The notes beneath the pieces were generated by a model, which had not been told where the DNA came from, searched no databases, and saw nothing but the letters and a program-made list of their open reading frames with translations. From Marinobacter aromaticivorans (GTDB taxonomy: Bacteria > Pseudomonadota > Gammaproteobacteria > Pseudomonadales > Oleiphilaceae): DNA of 53,417 nucleotides. The stretch is from positions 1 through 53,417 of the forward strand of contig NZ_NIHD01000018.1 in NCBI RefSeq assembly GCF_002806975.1. The letters are read 5' to 3'. Every line of letters begins with the position of its first letter. Positions within the stretch are counted from its first letter, which is position 1. This document shows positions 41,939-50,748 of this stretch, one piece after another. The position numbers and the translations under genes are program-made.

Positions 41939-42775
41939 ATGATGTCGCGCTCTCCCGAAGACTGGATTGGCAAGAAGGAGTCCTGCCGGGATCGCCTTGA
42001 TCCCTCGCATGCGGGTCGTATTGCGGCGATGTTGGACCGCCCTTTGTCTCAGGAAGGTGATATCCTTGAGCCATTATGGCACTGGGCGTTTTTCCAGATT
42101 CCGGTACCACCTTCCGAGACAGGGCCGGATGGTCATATTGCTCCGGGCGGCTTTCTGCCGAAATCTGAGGGTAATACCCGGATGTGGGCCGGTGGCCGCG
42201 TTCAGTTCCATCAGCCACTGATCATCGGTCAGCCGGCGCAGCGCGAGTCCCGCATCAAGGCGGTCAATGAAAAAAATGGTCGCTCCGGCAAGTTGCTGTT
42301 CGTCACGGTGGAGCATGAGTACCGCCAGAATGGTGAGCTGTGCTTGAGCGAGGAGCAGGATATTGTCTATAAGGCGCCGGCAGCGCCTAGGCTGTCGCTG
42401 GACAAGCCGGTTGCTGAAGCCCAGTGGAGTCAGCCGGTAAAGCCATCTCCGTTGTTGTTGTTCCGCTATTCCGCAGTCACCTTCAATGGCCACCGGATCC
42501 ATTACGATCACCCCTATACCACCAGGGAAGAGGGCTATCTGGACCTGGTTGTCCATGGCCCACTAATTGCGACGCTAATGGTACAGGCCTTTGTCGATTC
42601 TAATCCGGATCTGCGGCCAGTGCGCCTCTCATATAGAGGGTTGCGGCCCTTAACCGTTAACAAATCGTTCCGGGTTGAAGGGCGACTGGCCGATGAAGGC
42701 AAGGCACTACTCTGGGCCGCTAACGAAGACGGCCCGGGTCACGAAGCAGAACTTGAATTCGAGGAGAAGAGGTAG
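41939..42775 (+). CDS. ich: Itaconyl-CoA / mesaconyl-C4-CoA hydratase
   Basis: MaoC-like (FAS1-type) hydratase of about 278 residues; ATG 41939 or the next codon is the start, with AGAGGA upstream. Segments are typical of Ich/Meh: WHWAFFQIPVPPSETGPDGH, GGFLPKSEGNTRMWAGGRVQ, FHQPLIIGQPAQRESRI and LLFRYSAVTFNGHRIHYDHP with the catalytic-type His/Asp area. These enzymes give (S)-citramalyl-CoA from itaconyl-CoA, and related ones from mesaconyl-C4-CoA. It is the first gene of the ich-acd-ict-ccl operon, which makes the call strong. Whether it accepts mesaconyl-C4-CoA is the key question for the wider pathway. Confidence 0.88.
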   Translation: MMSRSPEDWIGKKESCRDRLDPSHAGRIAAMLDRPLSQEGDILEPLWHWAFFQIPVPPSETGPDGHIAPGGFLPKSEGNTRMWAGGRVQFHQPLIIGQPAQRESRIKAVNEKNGRSGKLLFVTVEHEYRQNGELCLSEEQDIVYKAPAAPRLSLDKPVAEAQWSQPVKPSPLLLFRYSAVTFNGHRIHYDHPYTTREEGYLDLVVHGPLIATLMVQAFVDSNPDLRPVRLSYRGLRPLTVNKSFRVEGRLADEGKALLWAANEDGPGHEAELEFEEKR

Positions 42776-43939
42776 ATGAATAGTCCATCCCTGCAGAAGT
42801 ATGAGGATATTCGTGAGGGTGTCCGTGGCCTGTGTGCCGAGTTCGATGCGGCCTATTGGCGTGGCGTGGATGAGCGCAAAGCCTTTCCTGAGGAGTTTGT
42901 TGAGGCAATGACTCGGGCAGGCTGGTTGGCCGCGATGATTCCCGAGGAATATGGAGGGTCCGGTCTTGGTGTGTCTGAGGCTTCAGTCATTCTGGAAGAG
43001 ATCAATCTGGCTGGCGGCAACTCCGGTACAGTCCATGGTCAGATGTACAACATGTTTACGCTGCTGCGTCACGGTAGCGAGGCACAAAAGCAGGAGTATC
43101 TGCCAAGAATTGCGGCGGGCGAATTGCGTCTGCAGTCCATGGGGGTAACAGAGCCGACCACCGGTACTGATACCACCAAAATAAAGACTACAGCAGTGCG
43201 TCAGGGCGACAAGTACGTGGTGAATGGCCAGAAAGTCTGGATCTCCCGCATCCAGCATTCTGACCTGATGATCCTGCTGGCCCGCACCACACCGCTGGCA
43301 GAGGTTCAGCGTAAGGCCGATGGCATGTCGATCTTTATTGTGGATCTGCATGATGCTATCGGTAATGGGCTGACGGTTCAGCCGATTGCCAACATGGTGA
43401 ACCACGAAACCAATGAGCTGTTCTTCGATAACCTGGAAATCCCTGCCGAGAACCTGATTGGAGAGGAAGGTAAAGGCTTTCGTTATATTCTGGATGGCCT
43501 CAATGCCGAACGTGCACTGATTGCCGCCGAGTGCATCGGTGACGGTCGCTGGTTCATTGACAAGGCGCGCAAGTACGCCAGTGAACGGGAGGTGTTCGGC
43601 CGACCAATCGGCAAGAATCAGGGCATTCAGTTCCCCATCGCCAAGGCCCACATCAATGTCGAGGCGGCCGATCTGATGCGCTGGCGTGCCTGTGAGGAAT
43701 ACGACAGTGGCCGCAACGCCGGTGCCAGCGCCAATATGGCCAAGTATCTCGCGGCGGAGGCATCCTGGGAAGCTGCTAACGTGTGTTTGCAGACTCATGG
43801 CGGGTTTGGTTTCGCCAATGAATACGATGTGGAGCGGAAGTTCCGGGAAACCCGTCTGTACCAGGTGGCGCCCATTTCCACTAACCTGATCCTGTCCTAC
43901 GTGGCCGAGCATCTGCTGGAGCTGCCCCGGTCGTTCTGA
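42776..43939 (+). CDS. Acyl-CoA dehydrogenase of the itaconate operon
   Basis: Flavoprotein of 387 residues whose ATG follows the ich stop directly. Segments: MIPEEYGGSGLGVSEASVIL, SMGVTEPTTGTDTTKIKTTA, VNGQKVWISRIQHSDLMILL and LQTHGGFGFANEYDVERKFR. The C-terminal end, LYQVAPISTNLILSYVAEHL, has no YEGT box. A member of this subfamily sits in the same place in Pseudomonas itaconate clusters, with undefined function. One idea is dehydrogenation of methylsuccinyl-CoA to an unsaturated C5 diacid CoA. The same subfamily recurs at 52170-53330. Confidence 0.82.
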   Translation: MNSPSLQKYEDIREGVRGLCAEFDAAYWRGVDERKAFPEEFVEAMTRAGWLAAMIPEEYGGSGLGVSEASVILEEINLAGGNSGTVHGQMYNMFTLLRHGSEAQKQEYLPRIAAGELRLQSMGVTEPTTGTDTTKIKTTAVRQGDKYVVNGQKVWISRIQHSDLMILLARTTPLAEVQRKADGMSIFIVDLHDAIGNGLTVQPIANMVNHETNELFFDNLEIPAENLIGEEGKGFRYILDGLNAERALIAAECIGDGRWFIDKARKYASEREVFGRPIGKNQGIQFPIAKAHINVEAADLMRWRACEEYDSGRNAGASANMAKYLAAEASWEAANVCLQTHGGFGFANEYDVERKFRETRLYQVAPISTNLILSYVAEHLLELPRSF

Positions 43940-43965
43940 CATCTGACAGCTCTGGGAACCTTGCT

Positions 43966-45165
43966 GTGACAGAAAAAAATGATAAACCCCTTCCGTTGAA
44001 AGGGGTAACGGTCATTGCGCTGGAGCAGGCTATTGCCGCGCCTTTGTGTACCCGCCAGTTGGCGGAGCAGGGTGCGCGGGTGATCAAGGTTGAGCGTCCT
44101 GGCACTGGTGATTTCGCCCGGGCTTACGATGACCGGGTCAACGGACTGTCCTCCCATTTTGTGTGGGTGAACCGCTCCAAGGAAAGCCTGACACTGAACC
44201 TGAAAAGCGCAGCGGCTCAGGAAATTCTTCACCGGTTGCTGGCTGAAGCCGACATCCTGGTGCAAAACCTCGCGCCCGGCGCCACTGCTCGTATGGGGCT
44301 GTCATTTGAACAGCTGCACCAACAATACCCCCAGCTGATTGTCTGCGACATTTCCGGTTATGGTGAGGGTGGCCCCTATCAGGACAAGAAGGCCTATGAC
44401 TTGCTGATCCAGAGCGAGAGCGGCTTCCTCTCAGTAACCGGAACGCCGGATGCCGGTGGCATGGTGAAAGCGGGTTGCTCGGTGGCGGACATTGCTGCCG
44501 GGATGTATGCCAGCAACGCCATTCTGTCGGCGTTGTTACTGCGCGCGCGGACGGAAGAAGGAGCTCACATTGACGTTTCCATGCTGGAGAGTCTGGTGGA
44601 GTGGATGGGCTACCCCCTGTATTACAGTTATGATGGGGCACAACCCCCGGCGAGAGCGGGTGCTTCCCATGCCACCATTTACCCCTACGGCTCGTTTCCA
44701 GTCGGGGATGGCAAAACGGTGATGTTGGGGTTGCAGAACGACCGCGAGTGGCGGGCGTTCTGTGAACAGGTGCTGAAATACCCGGAGCTGGCGCAGGACC
44801 CGCGTTACCGCGATAACCCCCGACGGTCGGAAAACCGGGAGGAGCTTGCCGCACGTATCGCCGAAGTCTTTGCGGGAATGACGCTGGAGGAGGTGATCTG
44901 CCGTCTGGATAAGGCGGGTATTGCCAATGCTGTAGTCAACGACATGGCCCATGTCTGGCACCATCCGCAGCTGACGGCCCGAGATCGTTGGCTCGATGTG
45001 GCAACTCCGGTGGGGTCGATACCTGCACTGAAGGCCCCTGGACTCTATTTTCCGGAAGCGGTCTCCGGCGTGCCAGCCGTCGGCGAGCACAAGGCCGCCA
45101 TTCTCCAGCAGCTTGGCTACTCTCCCGACCGAATCGACCAATTTGAACGTGATGGCGTGATCTGA
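43966..45165 (+). CDS. ict: Itaconate CoA-transferase
   Basis: Class III CoA transferase of 399 residues, GTG start at 43966. N-terminal Rossmann part: LKGVTVIALEQAIAAPLCTR, QGARVIKVERPGTGDFARAY. Asp145 in KKAYDLLIQSESGFLSVTG is the expected catalytic carboxylate. Further on are VADIAAGMYASNAILSALLL and ASHATIYPYGSFPVGDGKTV. It transfers CoA, usually from succinyl-CoA, to itaconate. The operon neighbours ich and ccl define the role. It is a different branch from the Mct homologue at 35385. Confidence 0.87.
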   Translation: MTEKNDKPLPLKGVTVIALEQAIAAPLCTRQLAEQGARVIKVERPGTGDFARAYDDRVNGLSSHFVWVNRSKESLTLNLKSAAAQEILHRLLAEADILVQNLAPGATARMGLSFEQLHQQYPQLIVCDISGYGEGGPYQDKKAYDLLIQSESGFLSVTGTPDAGGMVKAGCSVADIAAGMYASNAILSALLLRARTEEGAHIDVSMLESLVEWMGYPLYYSYDGAQPPARAGASHATIYPYGSFPVGDGKTVMLGLQNDREWRAFCEQVLKYPELAQDPRYRDNPRRSENREELAARIAEVFAGMTLEEVICRLDKAGIANAVVNDMAHVWHHPQLTARDRWLDVATPVGSIPALKAPGLYFPEAVSGVPAVGEHKAAILQQLGYSPDRIDQFERDGVI

Positions 45166-45198
45166 CGCCAACGCAACACTGAAAACAGGAACCTGACC

Positions 45199-46029
45199 AT
45201 GATAGGCAGAGATTTGAAAACCATGCTCTTCGTGCCGGCCTCCCGACCGGAGCGCATCCCCAAGGCGATCGCAAGCGATGCCGGTGCGGTCATTGTGGAC
45301 CTGGAGGACGCGGTTCCTGCGGCTGCCAAGGACTCCGCGCGCGACTCTCTGGATGCGTTCCTTCGTGGCCACGATGGGGCACTGATCTTCGTGCGTATCA
45401 ATGCCCGGGGCACTGCGGGCTTCGAGGCGGATCTGGCACTGTGTGCACGCCACGCCAATGTCGTCGGCATTATGTTGCCAAAGGCCGAATCAGCGGAGGA
45501 TGTCCGGGTTGTCGCTGGGGCCGGGAAGAGCATCATCCCTCTGATCGAATCAGCACGTGGTCTGGTTGCCCTCAACGAAATCGCCGCGGTGCCAGAGGTT
45601 GAGCGACTGAGCTACGGTGGTCTGGACCTCAGCGATGACCTCGGCCTCGAAGTTAATACCGGCGCCGCAGAGATGGTTATGGATCAGTGCCGTTATCAGC
45701 TGCTGGTCAGTTCCCGCGCAGCTGGATTGCTGGCACCCATTGACACTGTTTTCCCGGTTTTCGATGACGAGGAAGCAGTGCTCTCCCGTGCGCGCCGGGC
45801 CCGTAATATGGGGTTTGGCGGCATGCTGTGCATCCACCCCCAGCAGATTGCTCCGGTGCAAGCCGGATTTTCGCCGGACCCCGATCAGGTTGAATGGGCC
45901 CGCAAGGTCATGGAGGTCGCCCGATCTGGTGGCGGGGCGTTCAAGGTAGATGGCCAGATGGTCGATGCCCCGGTCATTGCAATGGCTAGAACCATCCTCG
46001 AACGAGCTGAATGGGGTTTCGACAAATAA
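45199..46029 (+). CDS. ccl: (S)-Citramalyl-CoA lyase
   Basis: CitE-like lyase of 276 residues cutting citramalyl-CoA into acetyl-CoA and pyruvate. TIM-barrel landmarks: MLFVPASRPERIPKAIASDA, GAVIVDLEDAVPAAAKDSAR (metal and CoA contacts), IPLIESARGLVALNEIAAV (metal-binding Glu), YGGLDLSDDLGLEVNTG (metal-binding Asp) and FGGMLCIHPQQIAPVQAGFS. AGGAAC precedes ATG 45199. It ends the operon. This is the common exit for itaconate and for the inferred methylsuccinyl-CoA route. Confidence 0.9.
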   Translation: MIGRDLKTMLFVPASRPERIPKAIASDAGAVIVDLEDAVPAAAKDSARDSLDAFLRGHDGALIFVRINARGTAGFEADLALCARHANVVGIMLPKAESAEDVRVVAGAGKSIIPLIESARGLVALNEIAAVPEVERLSYGGLDLSDDLGLEVNTGAAEMVMDQCRYQLLVSSRAAGLLAPIDTVFPVFDDEEAVLSRARRARNMGFGGMLCIHPQQIAPVQAGFSPDPDQVEWARKVMEVARSGGGAFKVDGQMVDAPVIAMARTILERAEWGFDK

Positions 46030-46159
46030 CCGGACCCCGACAAGCCGGCCATTGCTTACCTATCGACAGACAGGACGAGGGTGGCGACAGGACGCTGGTG
46101 GCCAGTCCTGCCGCCCCGCCCGTCTGGCAGGAGACGCTGCCCCGCGTTATTAATGCGCC

Positions 46160-47119
46160 TCATTTTGTCTTGCGGAATTTGTCGAGACCGCCGGTATGCA
46201 TGACCCGTCCCATAAGCGGTGCGCCGATGATCTCTTCGGCCTTTAGCGCCGCTTCGATCAGCTTGTCCAGGTCAATCCCGGTATCGATGCCAAGCTCGTG
46301 GCACAGAAAAACCGCGTCTTCGGTGCAGACATTGCCGGCGGCGCGGGCATGGCCGTGACCCGCGAACGGACAGCCGCCAAGCCCGGCGACAGAGCCCTCG
46401 AACATATCCACTCCCATCGACAGCGCGGCATACAGATTAGCGACGCCAAGCCCGCGCGTGTCATGAATGTGCATGCCGATCCGCGCGTCGGGGGCCATTT
46501 CGCGCAGGGCGCCGATCATGCGTTTGACCGCTTCAGGATTGCCCCAGCCCATTGTGTCGGCCATCACGAGGACGGGAACAGGAATCTGCTCTTCCTCGCA
46601 AAGTTGCAGGATAAAGCGGAAATCGTCGAGGATGCGTTCTTGCGGAATGGGGCCGTCCAGGTTACAGCCAAAAGCCGTCATCACATAGGCGGCGTCAACC
46701 GTGTAGCCTTCTTCCTTGTAAAGCCGGACCCAGTCGCGCTGTCTCTCGCGCATTTCGGCGGATGAACAGTTGTTATTTGATCGGGCAAAAGCCTCGGAAG
46801 GGTAGAACAGCAGACGCGGGTCGATATCGACCTCATGCGCGGCCATCGCTTTTCGGAAGCCCTTGTCGTTCAGCCAGAGCGAGGTGTATTTGACGCCGGG
46901 TTTACGGTTGATACGCTGGAACAGCTCCCCGGTGTCGGCCATCTGAGGCACGTATTTCGGGCTGACAAAGCTGCCGACCTGAATGCGTTTCAACCCGGTC
47001 TCGCTGAGCATGTCGATCAGTTCGACTCGCTGTTCGATAGGATAAATCTTCTTTTCGATCTGAAAACCCTCGCGCGGGCCTTCCTCACGAAATTCGACGA
47101 ATTTTGGAAAGTCGCTCAT
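46160..47119 (-). CDS. HMG-CoA-lyase-like (DRE-TIM) protein, divergent
   Basis: DRE-TIM metallolyase family protein of 319 residues. The first motif is EEGPREGFQIEKKIYPIEQR, with Glu where HMG-CoA lyase has the metal-binding Asp of RDG. HIHDTRGLGVANLYAALSMG supplies the HxH pair. The cysteine loop reads GLGGCPFAGHGHARAAGN then VCTEDAVFL, keeping the catalytic Cys but with a four-residue His-rich insert. It should cleave a 3-hydroxy-3-substituted acyl-CoA to acetyl-CoA and a keto acid or ketone. The changes suggest a substrate other than HMG-CoA. It is the last gene of the carboxylase operon; GAGGAG precedes ATG 47119. Confidence 0.78.
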   Translation of the reverse strand: MSDFPKFVEFREEGPREGFQIEKKIYPIEQRVELIDMLSETGLKRIQVGSFVSPKYVPQMADTGELFQRINRKPGVKYTSLWLNDKGFRKAMAAHEVDIDPRLLFYPSEAFARSNNNCSSAEMRERQRDWVRLYKEEGYTVDAAYVMTAFGCNLDGPIPQERILDDFRFILQLCEEEQIPVPVLVMADTMGWGNPEAVKRMIGALREMAPDARIGMHIHDTRGLGVANLYAALSMGVDMFEGSVAGLGGCPFAGHGHARAAGNVCTEDAVFLCHELGIDTGIDLDKLIEAALKAEEIIGAPLMGRVMHTGGLDKFRKTK

Positions 47120-47123
47120 TTCA

Positions 47124-49130
47124 TCACTCCTCGTATTGCAGGATCTCGGCTATGACCTGGCCGCGATCGACCATGTCCCCTTTCGAGACGGATATATTGC
47201 TGGCGATACCGGCTGCGGCAGTGCGGATCGAGATTTCAAGTTTCATGGATTCCATGACCGCGACCACGTCGCCTTCGGCCACGGACTGACCCTCAGTCAC
47301 GTTGATCTCGACGATCACCCCGGTCAGCGGAGAGGCCACAGCGCGATCCGCCGCAGCATCGCCGCCGACGAAATCCAGCGGAGCGGCCGGATGGAAGATC
47401 AGGCGGCCCTCGGGTGTATCCATCTCGATCACCCCGGCGTGCCGCCGTGCGTCGATCAAAAGGACAGTATCGCCCTCGCTCAGGCACCAGCGGCCCGCCG
47501 TGATTTCACGCGCCGCCAGTGTCATTGCATCGTAGTTTTCCGACAGGACGGTGTACCGGTCTCCGGGTTTGACGGGGCCGACGCATAATTCCTCGGATAT
47601 GCCTGCAGAGTCCGTGAGCGACACGCGTTGTCCCGCTTCGAGCACGTCGTCCCCGAGACCGAGGCGCCAGCCAGTGAAGGTGTTGCGATTGGTCCAGGGG
47701 TCGGCATCTGTATCGCGGCGTGGCGTTGCCACGAAGAGAATGGCGGCGGCCGCCTTCCAGAGCTCGGGACGGGACAGGGTGCGTGGCTGCGTCAACACGT
47801 CGATACGACCGTCGATCCAGCGCGTATGAACCTGCATCTGCGCGAATTCCGGGTTCCGCGCCAGCGCCGACAGGAAGGCACGGTTGGTTTGCACGCCCTC
47901 CACCGCAACATGGTCCAGAGCCGTCGCCAGCCGTGCCAATGCCGTTTCGCGGTCGGGCGCGTGAACGACCAGCTTGGCGATCATGGGATCGTAATAGGGC
48001 GTGACCGTGTCGCCTTCTTTAACGCCGCTGTCGATGCGTAACCCATCGGGCAGGCTCAGTGTGGTCAGCGTGCCCGTCGAGGGGGCGAATTGCATCGCCG
48101 GGTCTTCGGCGTAAAGCCGTGCCTCGACCGCGTGACCGGTGATCTTCAGATTCCCCTGCGTGAAACCAAGGCCCGCACCTTCGGCAATGCGCAGGTGAAG
48201 CGAGACTAGGTCCAGGCCGGTGATCGCCTCGGTGACGGGGTGTTCCACCTGGATCCGGGGGTTAACCTCGAGAAAGTAATATTCGTCCCCCGCAACCAGG
48301 AACTCCACCGTGCCCAGGCCGCGATAGTCGAGCGTCTCGCCCAGTCGCACCGCGTCTTGCCCGATTTTGTCCAGAAGCGCACGCGGCAGACCCCAGGCAG
48401 GGGCCTCTTCGATGACCTTTTGGTGCCGGCGCTGGAGCGTACAGTCGCGTTCGAACAAGTGTACCACATGCCCCTTGCCGTCGCCCGCGATCTGCACTTC
48501 GACATGGCGCGCCTCTGGCAGGAAACGTTCCAGCAGAACGCCCTCCGAGCCGAAGGTGGATTTCGCCTCGCGCAGCGCACCTTCGATGTCCTCCTCCAGC
48601 GTGGCCGCCTCTGTCACAAGCCGCTGCCCGCGCCCGCCGCCGCCACCGACCGCCTTGAGCAGCACCGGCAGACCCATTTCGCGTACTGCGGCGGCAATTT
48701 TCTGAGGGTCGGACTGCGCACCTTCCGTGCCCGGGATCACTGGAACGCTGGCGGTAACCGCTGCCGCCTTAGCGCTGGCCTTGTCGCCGAAGCGCTCCAG
48801 CGTTTCGGGCGTCGGCCCCATGAAGATCATCCCGGAAGCCTCGACCGCACGGGCAAAATTGGGGTTTTCGGCCAGAAAGCCGTAGCCAGGATGGATCGCA
48901 TCGGCGCCGACGGATCTGGCGGCAGCGATGACGGCATCGACCTTCAGGTAACTCTCGGATGCGGGACCAGCACCCAGGCGGATAGATTGGCCGATCTCCC
49001 GGACATGCAAGGCGTTGCTGTCGGCATCGGAATGGACCCCGATGGGTGTGATGCCGCAGGCCCGCGCGGTGCGCGCAATCCGGCAGGCGATTTCGCCGCG
49101 ATTGGCGATGAGAAGTGTTTTTATTTTCAT
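47124..49130 (-). CDS. Acyl-CoA carboxylase, biotin carboxylase/carrier subunit
   Basis: Biotin-dependent carboxylase alpha subunit of 668 residues, the size of methylcrotonyl- or geranyl-CoA carboxylase alpha (LiuD/AtuF type). Residues 1-450 are the biotin carboxylase with IANRGEIACRIARTARACGI, the ATP loop KAVGGGGGRGQRLV, FERDCTLQRRHQKVIEEAPA and FLEVNPRIQVEHPVTEAITG. A middle linker domain follows, and the biotinyl domain at 590-668 has VAVMESMKLEISI with Lys630 as the biotin site. It pairs with the carboxyltransferase encoded next. Substrate class (methyl-branched enoyl-CoA) is inferred from the dehydrogenase, crotonase and lyase neighbours. Confidence 0.92.
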   Translation of the reverse strand: MKIKTLLIANRGEIACRIARTARACGITPIGVHSDADSNALHVREIGQSIRLGAGPASESYLKVDAVIAAARSVGADAIHPGYGFLAENPNFARAVEASGMIFMGPTPETLERFGDKASAKAAAVTASVPVIPGTEGAQSDPQKIAAAVREMGLPVLLKAVGGGGGRGQRLVTEAATLEEDIEGALREAKSTFGSEGVLLERFLPEARHVEVQIAGDGKGHVVHLFERDCTLQRRHQKVIEEAPAWGLPRALLDKIGQDAVRLGETLDYRGLGTVEFLVAGDEYYFLEVNPRIQVEHPVTEAITGLDLVSLHLRIAEGAGLGFTQGNLKITGHAVEARLYAEDPAMQFAPSTGTLTTLSLPDGLRIDSGVKEGDTVTPYYDPMIAKLVVHAPDRETALARLATALDHVAVEGVQTNRAFLSALARNPEFAQMQVHTRWIDGRIDVLTQPRTLSRPELWKAAAAILFVATPRRDTDADPWTNRNTFTGWRLGLGDDVLEAGQRVSLTDSAGISEELCVGPVKPGDRYTVLSENYDAMTLAAREITAGRWCLSEGDTVLLIDARRHAGVIEMDTPEGRLIFHPAAPLDFVGGDAAADRAVASPLTGVIVEINVTEGQSVAEGDVVAVMESMKLEISIRTAAAGIASNISVSKGDMVDRGQVIAEILQYEE

Positions 49131-49140
49131 GGCTGGCCCC

Positions 49141-50748
49141 TCACATCCTGAACACGCCGAAATGGGTTTTGTCTCTGGGCCTGCGTGAAGTCACGTCCAG
49201 CAGGAGCGCCATGACATCGCGGGTTTCGCATGGTTCGATCACACTATCGATCCAAAGGTTCGAGGCGAAATTGTAGGCGCCCTGGAAATTCTCGTATTCC
49301 TTACGGATGGGGGCCTTGAAGGCTTCCTCCTCCTCGGGCGTCCAGCTTTTGCCGTCGCGTTCATTGATCTGGGCACGGACCTGGGCCAGCACGCTGGCGG
49401 CCTGTTCGGGTCCCATGATTGCCGATCGCCCCGTAGGCCAGGCGAACATTGCGTCCGGTTGGAACGGACGGCCGAGCATGGCCAGGTACCCCGCGCCGTA
49501 GGAGCCGCCGGTGATGATCGTGAACTTCGGCACTCGTGCCGAGGACATGGCGGTGATCATTTTCGCGCCGGCCTTGGCGATGCCCATCTGCTCGACCTCC
49601 CGGCCGACCATGAAACCGTTCACATCCGCCAGGAACAGCAGCGGGATATCGCGCTGGACGCAGAGATTGATGAAATGCGTGGCCTTCAGCGCGGCCTCGA
49701 CGAAGAGCACGCCGGTATTGGCGAGAATGCCAACTTCATGGCCATGGATGCGGCCCCAGCCGGTCATCATGGTGTCGCCGTAAAGCGGCTTGAACTCGTG
49801 AAAATCGCTGTCGTCCAGCAGACGTGCGACGATCTCGCGGTTGTCAGTCGGCACCTTGGGGTCACGGCTGACGATGCCGTAGATCTCTTCCACCGGGTAG
49901 GCCGGGGGGAGTGGTGGCTTCGGCGTCTTGCGAGGCAGAGGCTTTTCGCCCAGGTGTCTGACGATTTCGCGGGTGATGGCCAGCGCGTGCGCGTCATCCT
50001 CGGCGAGGTGGTCGGTCACACCCGAAACCGAGGAGTGCATCTTGCCGCCGCCCAGCGTCTCGGCATCGACTTTTTCGCCGGTCGCCGCGAAGGTCAGTTC
50101 CGGCCCGCCCAGATACATGAAGCCCTGACCGCGCACGATTACCACCTCGTCGCAGAGCGCGGGAATATAGGCACCACCTGCAGTGCAGGGGCCCATGACC
50201 ACGGCGATCTGCGGCACGCCATCGCCGGACATGCCGACCTGGTGGTGGAAGATCGAGCCGAACTGACCTTCGTCCGGGAAGATATTCTCCTGATCCGGCA
50301 AAAAAGCGCCCCCGGAATCGACTAGGGTTATCACCGGCAGCCTGTTCTTCCAGGCGACTTTCTGCGCCCGAACGTGCTTGCGGCAGGTCATGCCAAAATA
50401 GGTGCCGCCTTTGACCGTGGCGTCATTGGCGATGATCATGCACTGGCGCCCCTCGATCACACCGATTCCGGTGATGATGCCGGCACCCGGCGGAACGCTA
50501 TCATATTTGTTGAGCCCGGCAAGCTCGCCGAGCTCCAGGAACGGTGTGCCCGGATCGATTAGCCTCTCGACCCGCTCGCGCGGAAGAATCTTGTTATTCT
50601 TCTCGTGGCGTTTCCGCGCCCTCTCGGGGCCGCCGAGGCGTTGCTGTCGCCGAAGGGCATGCAGTTCGCCGACTTTTTCCCGGTAACATGTGTCGTTTTC
50701 CCGGAAGTCGTCGGATCCGGTGTCGAGTAGGGATTTCATTCTAGTCAT
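49141..50748 (-). CDS. Acyl-CoA carboxylase, carboxyltransferase subunit
   Basis: Carboxyltransferase of 535 residues with two crotonase-like halves. The N-terminal half has KILPRERVERLIDPGTPFLE, KGGTYFGMTCRKHVRAQKVA and GPCTAGGAYIPALCDEVVIV. The C-terminal half has TGVLFVEAALKATHFINLC, FLADVNGFMVGREVEQMGIA, ITGGSYGAGYLAMLGRPFQP and AWPTGRSAIMGPEQAASVLA. The length and the FMVGxxxExxGIxxxGAKM box match methylcrotonyl/geranyl-CoA carboxylase beta (LiuB/AtuC). It overlaps the ligase gene by four bases and is ten bases from the alpha subunit. It transfers carboxybiotin CO2 to the gamma carbon of an enoyl-CoA. Confidence 0.92.
   Translation of the reverse strand: MTRMKSLLDTGSDDFRENDTCYREKVGELHALRRQQRLGGPERARKRHEKNNKILPRERVERLIDPGTPFLELGELAGLNKYDSVPPGAGIITGIGVIEGRQCMIIANDATVKGGTYFGMTCRKHVRAQKVAWKNRLPVITLVDSGGAFLPDQENIFPDEGQFGSIFHHQVGMSGDGVPQIAVVMGPCTAGGAYIPALCDEVVIVRGQGFMYLGGPELTFAATGEKVDAETLGGGKMHSSVSGVTDHLAEDDAHALAITREIVRHLGEKPLPRKTPKPPLPPAYPVEEIYGIVSRDPKVPTDNREIVARLLDDSDFHEFKPLYGDTMMTGWGRIHGHEVGILANTGVLFVEAALKATHFINLCVQRDIPLLFLADVNGFMVGREVEQMGIAKAGAKMITAMSSARVPKFTIITGGSYGAGYLAMLGRPFQPDAMFAWPTGRSAIMGPEQAASVLAQVRAQINERDGKSWTPEEEEAFKAPIRKEYENFQGAYNFASNLWIDSVIEPCETRDVMALLLDVTSRRPRDKTHFGVFRM

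Noticed and set aside
31692..46029. A full ethylmalonyl-CoA pathway or 3-hydroxypropionate bicycle
   Set aside because: No crotonyl-CoA carboxylase/reductase, ethylmalonyl-CoA mutase, malonyl-CoA reductase or mesaconyl-C1-CoA hydratase is present; only isolated steps are shared.
48240..49151. 303-codon plus-strand frame opposite the biotin carboxylase
   Set aside because: Antisense to a complete carboxylase domain; composition artefact of high third-position GC.
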